DNA from: Chaetoderma sp. LZ-2023a
Lineage: Eukaryota; Mollusca; Caudofoveata; Chaetodermatida; Chaetodermatidae
Direction: 5' to 3'
Length of the DNA stretch: 64,000 bases
Assembly: GCA_034401795.1 (NCBI GenBank)
Contig: CM067371.1
Span: 78,281,333 to 78,345,332 of the forward strand
The notes below the pieces were generated by a model that saw only the letters and a list, made by a program, of their open reading frames with translations, did no database searches and had not been told where the DNA came from. Of the stretch, positions 54,914-63,699 are shown piece by piece. Position 1 is the first letter of the stretch, and every line of letters begins with the position of its first letter. The position numbers and the translations under genes were made by a program.

Positions 54914-55336
54914 CTGAAAAGACACAAACGGAAACAATTAGTTTTTAGTTATGATGAACCAAAAACCCAATTGCAGAAGGCTAATAAAATCCATAAGGAA
55001 AACTTTTGACCATCAAATGAAAGATAAGCCAGGCCCATAGAAAAAACTATAGGCCTGACAAAACGTAAACAAATCCTAAAAACTTGTTATACCTCTTTAA
55101 GAAGACAAGGGAGACATAAGAATTTGAACTTGAATACTTGAGGCGAACTTTTTTACTTCACAGCTCAAAAAAGATTCATTAGTAATTGAACTTTATAAAC
55201 ACAATAAACCTATGCAAACCATCAAGAGAAATAAATAACTCAACACTCAGTCAAAAAAACTTCTAAAATATTTAGAAATAAAATGACTGGAAATTTTTTC
55301 TCTCTCCTAAATAACCTCATAAGATGACTTCTGAGG
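54914..55336. other. Probable 5' leader of DIRS D
   Basis: AT-rich non-coding DNA with a small palindrome CAGGCCCATAG...CTATAGGCCTG (55031-55060). Assigned to D only by position between its gag and hAT-2. Confidence 0.45.
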
Positions 55337-55914
55337 TAGGGTTGGGCGATATTTGCCTAGCCATGATGATGTCGATATCTCATTAAAATATCGCGATATG
55401 ACGATATATCGTCTATGGGACGGGGTGGTGATTAGGGTGTGACATATGGCATGAATATGTTTCAAATTAGTGGTGTCTACAAATTATTTTCATTATGAAT
55501 CATTGCTTTCAAAATGTAATAACTACGTATTCCAATCTAGTTAATAGCAATACCCGGCGCATGAAATTTCTATGTTTCACTCATCAAGATATAGTTGTAA
55601 GCAATGAACATAATGCAAATAACCGGTATTCAACACAAATAAGAAAAATAAAGAGTTTTCTTTTGTGTACTGCGATGGTTTTTTTACCTCACGACAAACT
55701 GTCATAAATCAGCCATTGTTGAGACGGGAGAAGAGATGGGTTCTGACGGGAGATGAGCCACTCAGAATTTGCTCTTCAGAATTCTGATAAATAGACCAGC
55801 TCATCACAGTGGCTTGATAGCATCGGCATCATTAAATAATAAAATAAGATTTTGAACGAGTAAATGCATTTTATTTCAATGAAATATAATATATTATAGC
55901 ACAAATGTAAGTTG

Positions 55915-56027
55915 GAGTGAACAGTTATTTTTTTTTAATTTACCACTGGAATGACTAACTCAAGCTTGATAACAGAGCCAGTCATTCCAGTCATAAATTT
56001 AAAAAAAAAATTCTTGGCCTGAAAATA
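55915..56027. repeat. Foldback MITE arm interrupted by the mariner insertion
   Basis: Palindrome TTTACCACTGGAATGACTAACTC..GAGCCAGTCATTCCAGTCATAAA, then TTCTTGGCCTGAAAATA, which continues after the mariner at 57685 as TAGATATTCAACTATGATG. The copy at 57876-57905 shows the uninterrupted sequence. Confidence 0.85.
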
Positions 56028-57684
56028 TACACCTGTGCAAAAGTTAAGCACCACCCTATTTTTACGCACATGCGAGGGTATATTCATGTGCTATGAAGAA
56101 AGCAATAGCATAAACATTTATGTACCCATCCATCTTAGTGCAAGAGGTAATAATGCAACTAGAGGAATGCTGATTATGATGGTGGGGAAACACTGTATGT
56201 TTTTGTTTGAACTTGAAAACGAGGCCTGAATATGGTTACGTTGACACAACTGACAACTATTGCCCTACAGTTGACACACGTGGCTAGATTGTCATTAATG
56301 GTGTCTGAAAACGAAGTTTAACATCTGTGCACGAGTTTGAGACTGTCATTATTAATACCGGGTATATCCACCTTGTGCCTGGATGACGGCCTGGACACGA
56401 CGTCTCATGCTGGTCACCAACCGACTGATACGCCATTGTGGTATTCGTTGCCATTCAAGATGGAGTGCGTCTGTTAATTCCTGTAGGTTCTGCACAGGAG
56501 GATCCCTCCTCACCATGTTTCCCAGAATGTCCCAGATATGCTCAATAGGGTTCATGTCAGGGCTCCTTGCTGGCCATGGTAGGGTTTCGATGGCATTCTG
56601 GCGGAGGTATTCATGCACAGCTCTAGCACGATGTGGTCGGGCGTTGTCATCCATGAATATAGGGTGGGTTCCAGGTGCATGATTTACAAAATGAGGGACC
56701 ACAACTCTATCCAGTATGGAATCTTGATATCTTTGTCCATTTAGTGTTCCAGGTACAGTCAACAGATCCAGCTTACAATCAAATGAGATGCACCCCCATA
56801 TCATAACGGAACCTCCATCAAATGGAACTTCTTCCATGATGTTACGTTGGTCGTACGCCGTGCGTCTGGACCTCCATACACGAGTTCGACCATCTGTGGC
56901 ATGAAGCAGGAACCGACTTTCATCGGACCAGTGTACCCGTCTCCAGGATCTCATGTTCCAGTGTCTTCTTTCGTTGCACCACCTCAGACGCTCCTCTTTG
57001 TGGTGTGCAGTGAGGAGAGGACGTCTGACAGGTCTCCTAGCTTTCATGCCAGCAGCATACAGTCTCCTTTTGACGGTAGACATTGACACTCTATTGCGCG
57101 TTTCCCATTGCTGGCTGAGCACTCTGCTGTTGGTGAATGGAGATCTCCTAACAAGGCGTACTAGGGCTCGATCATCACGGGCAGTAGTCTTCTTCAGTCT
57201 TCCAGATCTAGGCCTGTCCTTCACCTCGTTAGTTTGCCCATGTTTTGCAATCAAACGACTGATTACAGTATGGTTAATGTCAGCTGTCTGCCAATCTCTC
57301 TGCATGACATACCAGTGGTATGCATGCCTATGATTTGCCATTTCACACGATCACTTAACCTTCGTCTTGCCATAGCGGTTCACAATCAAGAGCTAATTCT
57401 CTCTGTACAAATAAACCACGGTCATGAACACAAAATTCCTAATCTTGTCGCCTAAATCTGTATGTAATGTTCTACACCTCAAACTGGACTTTTACATAAC
57501 TGAACACGTGTGCTGTTTCCCACCACGCACGGACATCAAGCGGCGTGAAGTCATGCATGCATGTGCATTTCGTACTTGGAATTATGTCGGCTAACGCGGG
57601 GACAAAAAGTATGGCAGCCTAGTTGTACCATCATGTTTCTACGTTCTATTGTTTTTGCTGGTGCTTAACTTTTGCACAGGTGTA
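56028..57684 (-). mobile_element. Tc1/mariner element, 1657 bp, perfect 26-bp terminal repeats, TA target duplication
   Basis: Left TACACCTGTGCAAAAGTTAAGCACCA (56028-56053, shown in part by its first bases) and the exact reverse complement at 57659-57684. It is flanked by TA on each side (56026-56027, 57685-57686). A related MITE copy at 57876-57905 shows the empty site GAAAATAGATATTC, which confirms the boundaries. It encodes one transposase on the minus strand. The identical ends suggest recent insertion. Confidence 0.95.
56352..57373 (-). pseudogene. Tc1/mariner transposase, one N-terminal frameshift
   Basis: The original start is the ATG at 57371-57373 (MARRRLSDRVKWQIIGMHTT). That frame stops soon after a shift near 57270; the remaining protein is open from there (NHTVISRLIAKHGQTNEV) to 56352. 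HTH DNA-binding segments are followed by the DD34E catalytic domain: VHWSDESRFLLHATDG (first Asp), PIFMDDNARPHRARAV (second Asp), and PARSPDMNPIEHIWDILG with the third residue, Glu. Total length with the true start is about 340 residues, normal for the family. A single indel therefore inactivates it. Confidence 0.92.
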
Positions 57685-57710
57685 TAGATATTCAACTATG
57701 ATGTACGCTT

Positions 57711-57910
57711 TTAACCCTTTTAACATACGGCTAACCAAAACAGCTCACGGGAATGATCTTGAGGAATGCCCACTTCCAGGCTGAGATTTATTTGAAAATT
57801 ACCACTGGAATGACTAGTTTTGGCTTGATAACTGAGCCAGTCATTCCAGTGTAAAATGTTCAAAAAATTCTCTTGGCATGAAAATAGATATTCAACTATG
57901 ATGTAGCCTA
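57711..57910. repeat. TTAA foldback MITE copy with the empty mariner site
   Basis: TTAACCCTTTTAACATACGGC at 57711. Palindrome ATTACCACTGGAATGACTAG / CTGAGCCAGTCATTCCAGTG, then CTTGGCATGAAAATAGATATTCAACTATGATGTA. It is tandemly followed by a second, similar copy from 57911. Confidence 0.8.
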
Positions 57911-58736
57911 CCCGTTTAACACTTTTAAGATACGGCTAACCAAAACAGCTCGCGGGAATGATCTTGAGGAATGCCCACTTCCAGGCTGAGACTTATTTGA
58001 AAATTTACCACTGAAATGACTGACTCTGGCTTGATAACAGAGCCAGTCATTTCAGTGGTAAATTTACCCAAAAAATCATGTTCTGCAAGTAGATATTCAA
58101 AAAGCAAATATTTTAATAGCTACTATTAATTTGGTTTTAACAAGTTTCGTAATGGTGTAACAATGGCGCCGGATCTGCTAAAAAGCCTCTCGGATGGGAT
58201 GCTTGTTGCGCAAATGCAAAGATATGTCTTCGGTAGCTTTGCCAACGTCGGGAACTGCGACTGGTGCGTTTTCCACCAACACAAAGGGTCAATTGTAATA
58301 TCCATGCTAGTGGTGCTAGAGTAGCTATCGATCTCATTCTTAATGCTAATAATGGCAGATTCTGGCTTTAATAAACTGTCTTTCTTAGCGAATAGCGATG
58401 TCAATGTAAAATGTTTCTTAGCGGGTGGCGGGTTTGTTTCTGTATCATTTGAGGTTGGTAGACATGGTGTTGCACAAGTAGGCCTAACAGCAACAAGGGC
58501 AGCCGGATTCTCCCGTTGTAATTGTTCACACACACATTGATATTCATCATCTGTTAAATAATCTCTCTTGAGCCGCGGGTCAAGAAACGATGCAATCATT
58601 AACACACGGGAAAGTTTACCATCCGAGTATCGATGCGATAAATCATCCTTCTTCCTGTCCTTGATTTCACTCGTGCATTTATGCTCATCTGCTGATGACA
58701 GAAGCCGTTATTGGCTGATATCAGTGTTACAGGGTT
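57911..58736. repeat. Foldback MITE halves bracketing a hAT exon
   Basis: Left half 57911-58085 (GATACGGCTAACCAAAACAG, palindrome ATTTACCACTGAAATGACTG). The right tip CAGAAGCCGTTATTGGCTGATATCAGTGTTACAGGG+TTAA lies at 58698-58736. In between, 58086-58697 is hAT transposase coding sequence. Either the MITE surrounds a captured fragment or two MITE remnants flank an exon of hAT-2. Confidence 0.6.
58126..58697 (-). pseudogene. hAT transposase, C-terminal fragment with dimerisation domain
   Basis: Open frame from about 58697: SSADEHKCTSEIKDRKKDDL, LMIASFLDPRLKRDYLTDDE, then a variable linker, then DPLCWWKTHQSQFPTLAKL and YLCICATSIPSERLFSRSGA. The W-W-K..FP.L..LA..YL.I.ATS.PSER.FS.. sequence is the hAT C-terminal dimerisation domain of ZBED-like transposases. 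The DNA-binding BED finger and most of the catalytic region are missing. It lies inside hAT-2 and was probably part of it. Confidence 0.88.
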
Positions 58737-59207
58737 AAGCGAGACGATCGATATAGATTGACATGTAATAATGACGTCATCAGAATGGAATGCGGCAAGT
58801 GCAAACGGATTTCCCAGTAACTAGTACTCAAAACGAGGCTGTCTTAGAGAAGAAAAGAATGGCGTCGTATATTTCCATAATGATGCAAAGTGAACAACAA
58901 AACAATTTTTTGAGGTTTATAGCATTTTATTAAGACAAACACACCATGGATTAATTAAACAGGCATTATTTTGGAGATAAATTTGATTATATCCGATTAT
59001 TACTACAACAAAGAATGGATTATTATTCGAGGAGTATTACCGAGCAGACCACAGGTAAGTAGTATATATTGACTCTTTTTCAAAATCAAAATGAGAAAAA
59101 TGAAAATATCGTCATAACGATATTTACGATTTTTTGAAATTATGACGATGTCGATATATCACGATTTTTTCGATAACATCGAAATACATTCCAACCCTAT
59201 TCTAAGG

Positions 59208-59900
59208 ACTAGTGAAGTCTGATATACAACACAGGAATATCTGATCCTGAGTCCAAAACCCTGTGGTGGGGGGGGGGGGGGGGGGAGAATGCAGAAAAAT
59301 TACTTCTTATGGTAATAATTCCCTCAGCAAACTCATAATAAATTAGAAGGACCCAGAAACTAAGTATAAATATTGTTTAAATAAAAGGATACACTTCAAA
59401 TATCAGCTCATGTGTCTGAAAAATAAAGCACAACATGCGTTAGCTAATATATAGGCCTCCCCCATAAAAGCGCTAGCCTAATAAAGACCTATCCACGAGA
59501 TAGCACGAATCCCGGAAACACCATCCGAGTCAACACGCAAATTTTTTATGAATAAATTTACTAAAGTACACCTGATGGCTTGGAACGGGAGCATCCTCCA
59601 GCGACTTGGCAGCGTCAGACATACTAATAATAAGTCAAAGTAAGTTGCAAAACAACTCAAAGCTTAAAAAAGAATGAAAGCAAAAGCAAGGCTAGAAAGC
59701 GTGTTGCAATGGCAGGTCAATATTTTAAGAAGAGAATGAGTCAGCCCCGCACATGTGCGAGTTTGGGCTGCACATCCGCTGGACTGTCAGTTGTGTAACC
59801 TGCCCAGTGGGGGCGGTTTCTTTTTAATTCTAAGTATTCTTGAAGCTAGGTAGATATTTAGAAAATATCATAAAGTATCAGGGTGGTAAGTATACTCTTG
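59208..59900. other. Intron 1 DNA, possibly the 5' end of DIRS D
   Basis: No coding sequence. G18 run at 59268-59285. GGTAAGTATACTCTTGATG at 59884, preceded by ATATCATAAAGTATCAGGG, resembles a DIRS terminal tip (compare TTATCATAATAGTACATCT in family 1). This would close copy D; not proven. Confidence 0.35.
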
Positions 59901-59904
59901 ATGT

Positions 59905-60502
59905 GAAATTGTCTGGCTCCCTCGGTATGGGAGTCCAGACAGCTGCCAAAGGCACATTTTTTGTGTGGGGGGGAGGGGGGGGGGAAATCCCCCCACTCTG
60001 GCATGTACCCTGGGATATCGATCCCAGGACCAGACTGTCTGACGTCACACTTCGCCAAGCCTCGACGAAACGCCTGCGCCTTCCACCCACTATATGCGCA
60101 TTGATGCCTAGGGCAGATGTCTGGTTCGCGATCCGCTTCCCCACCCCTCAGAAAATGGGACATACAACACACATGAAATTTCAGAGATATAAGTCTCCAC
60201 TATAACTAGATTATAAATAGAAAAATACAACCTGGGTGTCGGTGGTGTTCTTCATTGTAATCCTGTTATATATCCAAAAAGAATCAGGCACAAAAGCAAA
60301 GAAAAGAATCACAGAAAAACTAGAAATTTCTCTTGCACAAAATCTTGTTGCTATGCAAACATGAGTGTTAGCTCATGGTAGCGGGTACCAGGTTCCAAGA
60401 GCCGGTTAGAGCTTTCTAAATCTGAAGATTATTAGGGTACAGAACCGTAGGTTGCTGTTATCAATAAGTAATGTAATGGTAAGCATTGATCGAAGGAGAA
60501 AG
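59905..60502 (-). mobile_element. DIRS-type copy F (family 2), internally deleted
   Basis: Minus strand. The RT N-terminal part (VTSDSLVLGSISQG, PEWGDF..P, SCLDSHTEGARQ) is similar to E 51020-51250. It is joined at about 60175 to the family-2 leader and terminal repeat (GCTATGCAAACATGAGTG, GGTTAGAGCTTTCTAAATC), ending in the tip GGTAAGCATTGATCGAAGGAGAA at 60502. Everything from gag is deleted and everything 3' of the early RT is lost. Confidence 0.82.
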
Positions 60503-60577
60503 CACATATCTCTAGCACCATAACAAGTGTGGAGGGGGTGGGGTGGGTGGTTGGGGGCATGGGGTAGGGGGGGTGAC
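60503..60577. repeat. G-rich low-complexity tract
   Basis: GGGGGTGGGGTGGGTGGTTGGGGGCATGGGG; several G-runs that could form a quadruplex. It occupies the place in LINE-3 that holds the microsatellite in LINE-2. Confidence 0.7.
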
Positions 60578-60806
60578 AGTGGTTTAGTTTTGTGGAATTT
60601 TCCGGCATAGATTTCAATGCAGTAGCTAGGTAACTGGTGCAAAGCACATGGGATAGATAGACCATCTCCTTGTGAGGAGACGATTGATGTCTCAAAGTTT
60701 GCAGACTTCACTGACTTGACTCGTACTCTCAGCTTGGTGTCTGCATATAGTACTCATTAGTTGTAGATCTTTATTAAAACTAGCTTGGCGTAGTACTTCT
60801 ATGACA
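60578..60806 (-). pseudogene. LINE-3: fragment of the 31466-34650 LINE RT
   Basis: Matches LINE-1 32345-32600 (AVKSANFETSIVSSQGDGLS-like reading; GACTTCACTGACTTGACTCGTACTCTCAGC on the plus strand, seen in part). Only about 230 bp, frameshifted. Confidence 0.8.
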
Positions 60807-61490
60807 GCATGAATACTTGTGTGAAATTTAGTCCCTCTGCTGTGAGAGCACGAGAGGAGTGTTAATTGTGCGTCTCAGGCCAAATTGGTATACATGGTCT
60901 GATTTGCATGAGGGCATGCATTACATTACAGTAATGACCCAGGGCTGTAACTTAGTGAGTGCCCTGATGAAAATGTAATTGAATATCACTCAGGGCATGT
61001 GGATCTCAACAGTCGGATGCCCTCATGAGCATGCCACTTTATTGTGCTTAGGAAAAATATTAGTGCCTTGAATATTTATAAATCCATAGTTTGTTGTATT
61101 TTATCTCATATCATTGTGTAATACAAGTGCAATTTCAGAATGACGGTCACTTTGAATCTTGATAAATAGCATCTTCACACAATATTTTATAATAATGCAA
61201 GTATGTGTACTGATTTATTATATGACAAAGAATGCGTGCAACCTAAGTTCAATGAGGGCATGCTGTTTTAATTTTTAGCATGCCCTGATGGTATTCATCT
61301 CTAAATGTTGAGGCAAAGCACTGAATGACCACGTTCATAATACACACTACAGAGCCCACGTAAACTAAAACCATACTAAGAGTAGTCAGAAACCACAATA
61401 ACCACCGCATCTGCCAATGATGTGATGTGAGTGGCTGACCAAACAAGCGTGTGCAGGCAAGCTATTATAGCATTTAGGCGATTTACTAAC
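60807..61490. other. Intron 1, 5' portion; repeated GAGGGCATGC inverted words
   Basis: Inverted pairs ATGAGGGCATGC / GATGCCCTCATGAGCATGCC (60908, 61018) and GAGGGCATGCTG / AGCATGCCCTGATGG (61253, 61277). Probably another small foldback repeat. No gene. Confidence 0.5.
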
Positions 61491-61609
61491 CTTGGTCGTC
61501 CTTTGGATAACTTTACTGATGTCTTAAATGCATCAATTTCCTTCCATAACTGTGCAACTTTCTCCTCTTCTTCTGGAAAGTTTATACTTTCTGGTACATA
61601 TTGTGCCAT
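61491..61609 (-). CDS. IARS1: Isoleucyl-tRNA synthetase, coding exon 1 (initiator)
   Basis: The start codon is ATG at 61609-61607. It encodes [20 protein letters not shown], then [20 protein letters not shown], with the last arginine codon split (donor GTTAGT). The sequence leads directly into FTFYDGPPF of exon 2, which matches the N-terminus of animal cytosolic isoleucine-tRNA ligase (full length about 1,250 residues). No targeting peptide is visible, which fits the cytosolic enzyme in the multi-synthetase complex. The enzyme charges tRNA(Ile) with isoleucine and removes valine by editing. The nine exons join to 990 bp, exactly 330 codons, with no stop. Intron 1, about 22.8 kb, separates it from exon 2. 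Confidence 0.97.
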
Positions 61610-61632
61610 GTCTAAATTCTACCAGCAGTGAA
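61610..61632 (-). other. IARS1: 5' UTR part of IARS1 exon with upstream 3' splice site
   Basis: On the minus strand CAATTTTTATTTTCAG ends at 61633, followed by TTCACTGCTGGTAGAATTTAGAC and the ATG. A good acceptor 23 bases before the start codon implies a separate non-coding first exon and a promoter further right (above 61633). It could also serve trans-splicing in lineages that use it. Confidence 0.65.
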
Positions 61633-62330
61633 CTGAAAATAAAAATTGTTGTAGAAAGTGTGTCATATTAGACTGTTAGTTGGAAAACACTAACTCACTG
61701 CTTTATTCCTTGTTTTATAAAGAAGTGTTAAGTGTACTTAACCCTTGAAATCCCAAATGTCTCAATTTCAAGACAAATATACTGAAAAGCATTCGAATAT
61801 TTTGAAAATAATTTGAATAATTTGACCGATTCTGATAATTTTCTTGAGTTGATGTTAAAGTGGCTGCAATATAATCAGTAATCACTACCGCACAAAAGAA
61901 TTAGTTTCAAAATGTTCAAAAGCATATTCCTCACATCATAAATTTGTTGTTTCTGATCTGTAATGGTTAAAGGCCCCAATTCTAGTATTGTAACTGATAA
62001 TGAGAAGCGTTTCGGAAGATTGCATTATAATGAGTAATGACTTACTAAAAAGTTACTTATCACGGAAATAGACTACATTTCATTACCTTGCATCATTTAG
62101 TAAGATGACGAATTTTGATCCACTGAACTAAAATGATAAATCAACACATTAGACTCAAACCTATGTCAAAAAAGCAAATACAAAATCCTGATGCACATTA
62201 ATATTACACATTTATTACTTCATTTCATACACGTGAAAAACTATACATGTAAATTCGTCTACTGGTCAATTCGCCCATTTTATTATTTTGTAGCGGATGG
62301 AAAGAGGGTAAAAGTTATTACTGTTAATAA
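61633..62330. other. Upstream intron/promoter-side DNA with a foldback repeat
   Basis: 61740-61980 shows TTAACCCTTGAAATCCC, TTCGAATATTTTGAAAATAATTTG and AATTAGTTTCAAAATGTTCAA, the ATATTTTGAAAC MITE family with a TTAA-CCCTT end. No exon or promoter element could be assigned. Confidence 0.5.
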
Positions 62331-62511
62331 TGTCAGCATATCTCCCATCTAGAAACAGCAGCACTAATCACGTGCCCGAATTTCTTGACACCGTAGATCA
62401 AATGCATGAGATAATTCAGAAATTTAGCAGCACGTACACATTCCATAATTTTAGGTGTCGATCTATAATTGTCACTGTCACCACCACCCCCCCCCCCCCC
62501 ACCCCTACCCA

Positions 62512-62964
62512 AAAGATATGTTCACAACCAACATAAATGTGCTCCGCATGCTTAGTTGCCACGAACACTATATGACACACTGGCAAACATCTAAAATAAC
62601 TTGGTCCTACATGCGTTTGTGAAATGTAATGTTATATGCCTGTATGTGGAACTGCGTCTGTCAATGTGTTCGTATCATTACACACTCTGTATGTTGCTTT
62701 TCTGTGACACTGATCAGTTTCCTGTGCGTGTTAACTGTTATATGCATGCCAGCTTATGTACAATACATTGTGCTCATGTCGTATCAAAAATATGTTCACA
62801 ACCAACATAAATGTGCTCCGCATGCTTAGTTGCCACGAACACTATGACACACAGGCAAACATCTAAAATAACTTGATCCTACATGCGTTTGTGAAATGTA
62901 ATGTTATATGCCTGTACGTGGAACTGCGTCTGTCAATGTGTTCGTATCATTACACACTCTGTAT
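62512..62964. repeat. Tandem duplication, period about 274 bp (1.65 copies)
   Basis: ATATGTTCACAACCAACATAAATGTGCTCCGCATGC through TGTTCGTATCATTACACACTCTGTA occurs at 62517-62690 and again at 62791-62964 with few differences. It starts beside a C14 run (62488-62501). The second copy is cut at 62964 by TTAGTGTTGGGAATTGG, a possible hAT-type terminus. Confidence 0.88.
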
Positions 62965-63134
62965 TAGTGTTGGGAATTGGTACTATTTTTGTGATCGATG
63001 ATTGTTTTTATATACTAATCAATGATCGATTAATGATTGATGATAACAGGTTCTCATCTTTTACCCATTTTGAATGGAGTAATTATAGCATGTCCAGGGA
63101 TAATTACCCCTTTTAAATCAGATTTTTAACAATT

Positions 63135-63245
63135 TAAGAAATAATCTGTTTGGTACTTTGAGGCGGATTTGATTGGAGGCCATTGCTGTCGTAGGCAGCA
63201 GCGGCTTCCAGTCGGGTAAGATTCAAAGTATTCAACATGTTATTT
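63135..63245. repeat. Foldback repeat (TTGATTGGAGGCCATTGCTG...CTTCCAGTCGGGTAAG)
   Basis: GGTACTTTGAGGCGGATTTGATTGGAGGC faces GCGGCTTCCAGTCGGGTAAGATTCAAAGTATTCAACA; a diverged member of the ATATTTTGAAAC foldback family. Confidence 0.6.
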
Positions 63246-63430
63246 TTGATTTTTTTTTTGATTTGATTTTTGATTTGATTTTGATTTTGATTTGATTTGA
63301 TTTATTCTCTTGGTAAATATTACAAATTACAATATGATAACAGGGAGTCCACTGGAGGCTGTGCCTATTAGCTTGTGGACCCGTGACATAGAAAAACATA
63401 CAAGTTACACATGATTTGACATAAGTAGAC
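63240..63430 (-). repeat. 3' tail of a non-LTR element or SINE, (AAATC)n type
   Basis: On the minus strand, CACAAGCTAATAGGCACAGCC, GTAATATTTACCAAGAGAATAAATC and then tandem AAATC/AAAATC units to 63240. Ending in short tandem units without poly-A is typical of some LINE and SINE families; which one is not clear. Confidence 0.5.
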
Positions 63431-63653
63431 ATACGGCATTATGACAATATATTATACATAACTACAGACAAATAATATAGGATTTGACATAGAAAAAGAA
63501 GAGAAAAAAAAAGAGAAAAAGACAAGACATTTGACAAACATGGTTCACTTGTTTTTGATTGTTCTTCATACTGTGGGTAACATATTTCACTCATTGGAAT
63601 GGGCTAGGGGATGAAGGGGGTGGGGTGGGGGCTGGAGTTCATCCTGTTTCTAC

Positions 63654-63699
<46 letters not shown>

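Larger units (their letters stand above)
55337..59199 (-). mobile_element. hAT element (hAT-2) with 8-bp target duplication, containing nested insertions
   Basis: Ends TAGGGTTGGGCGATATTT at 55337 and, inverted, TAGGGTTGGAATGTATTTC at 59199. Both are followed by many CGATAT/ATATCG words (55370-55415, 59105-59185). Flanking 8-mers are TTCTGAGG (55329-55336) and TTCTAAGG (59200-59207), a target duplication with one change. It carries a hAT transposase C-terminal exon (58126-58697) and later insertions: a Tc1/mariner element and TTAA foldback MITEs. It lies within intron 1, apparently inside the leader of DIRS D. Confidence 0.85.

Noticed and set aside
59268-59285. G18 run as a functional quadruplex
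   Set aside because: A single homopolymer; similar G/C runs are scattered in unrelated places, so instability or assembly effects are likelier.
62330-63116. Small plus-strand ORFs in the 62.3-63.1 kb region
   Set aside because: Two of them (62629 and 62901) are the same frame in a tandem duplication; no domain and no flanking gene signals.
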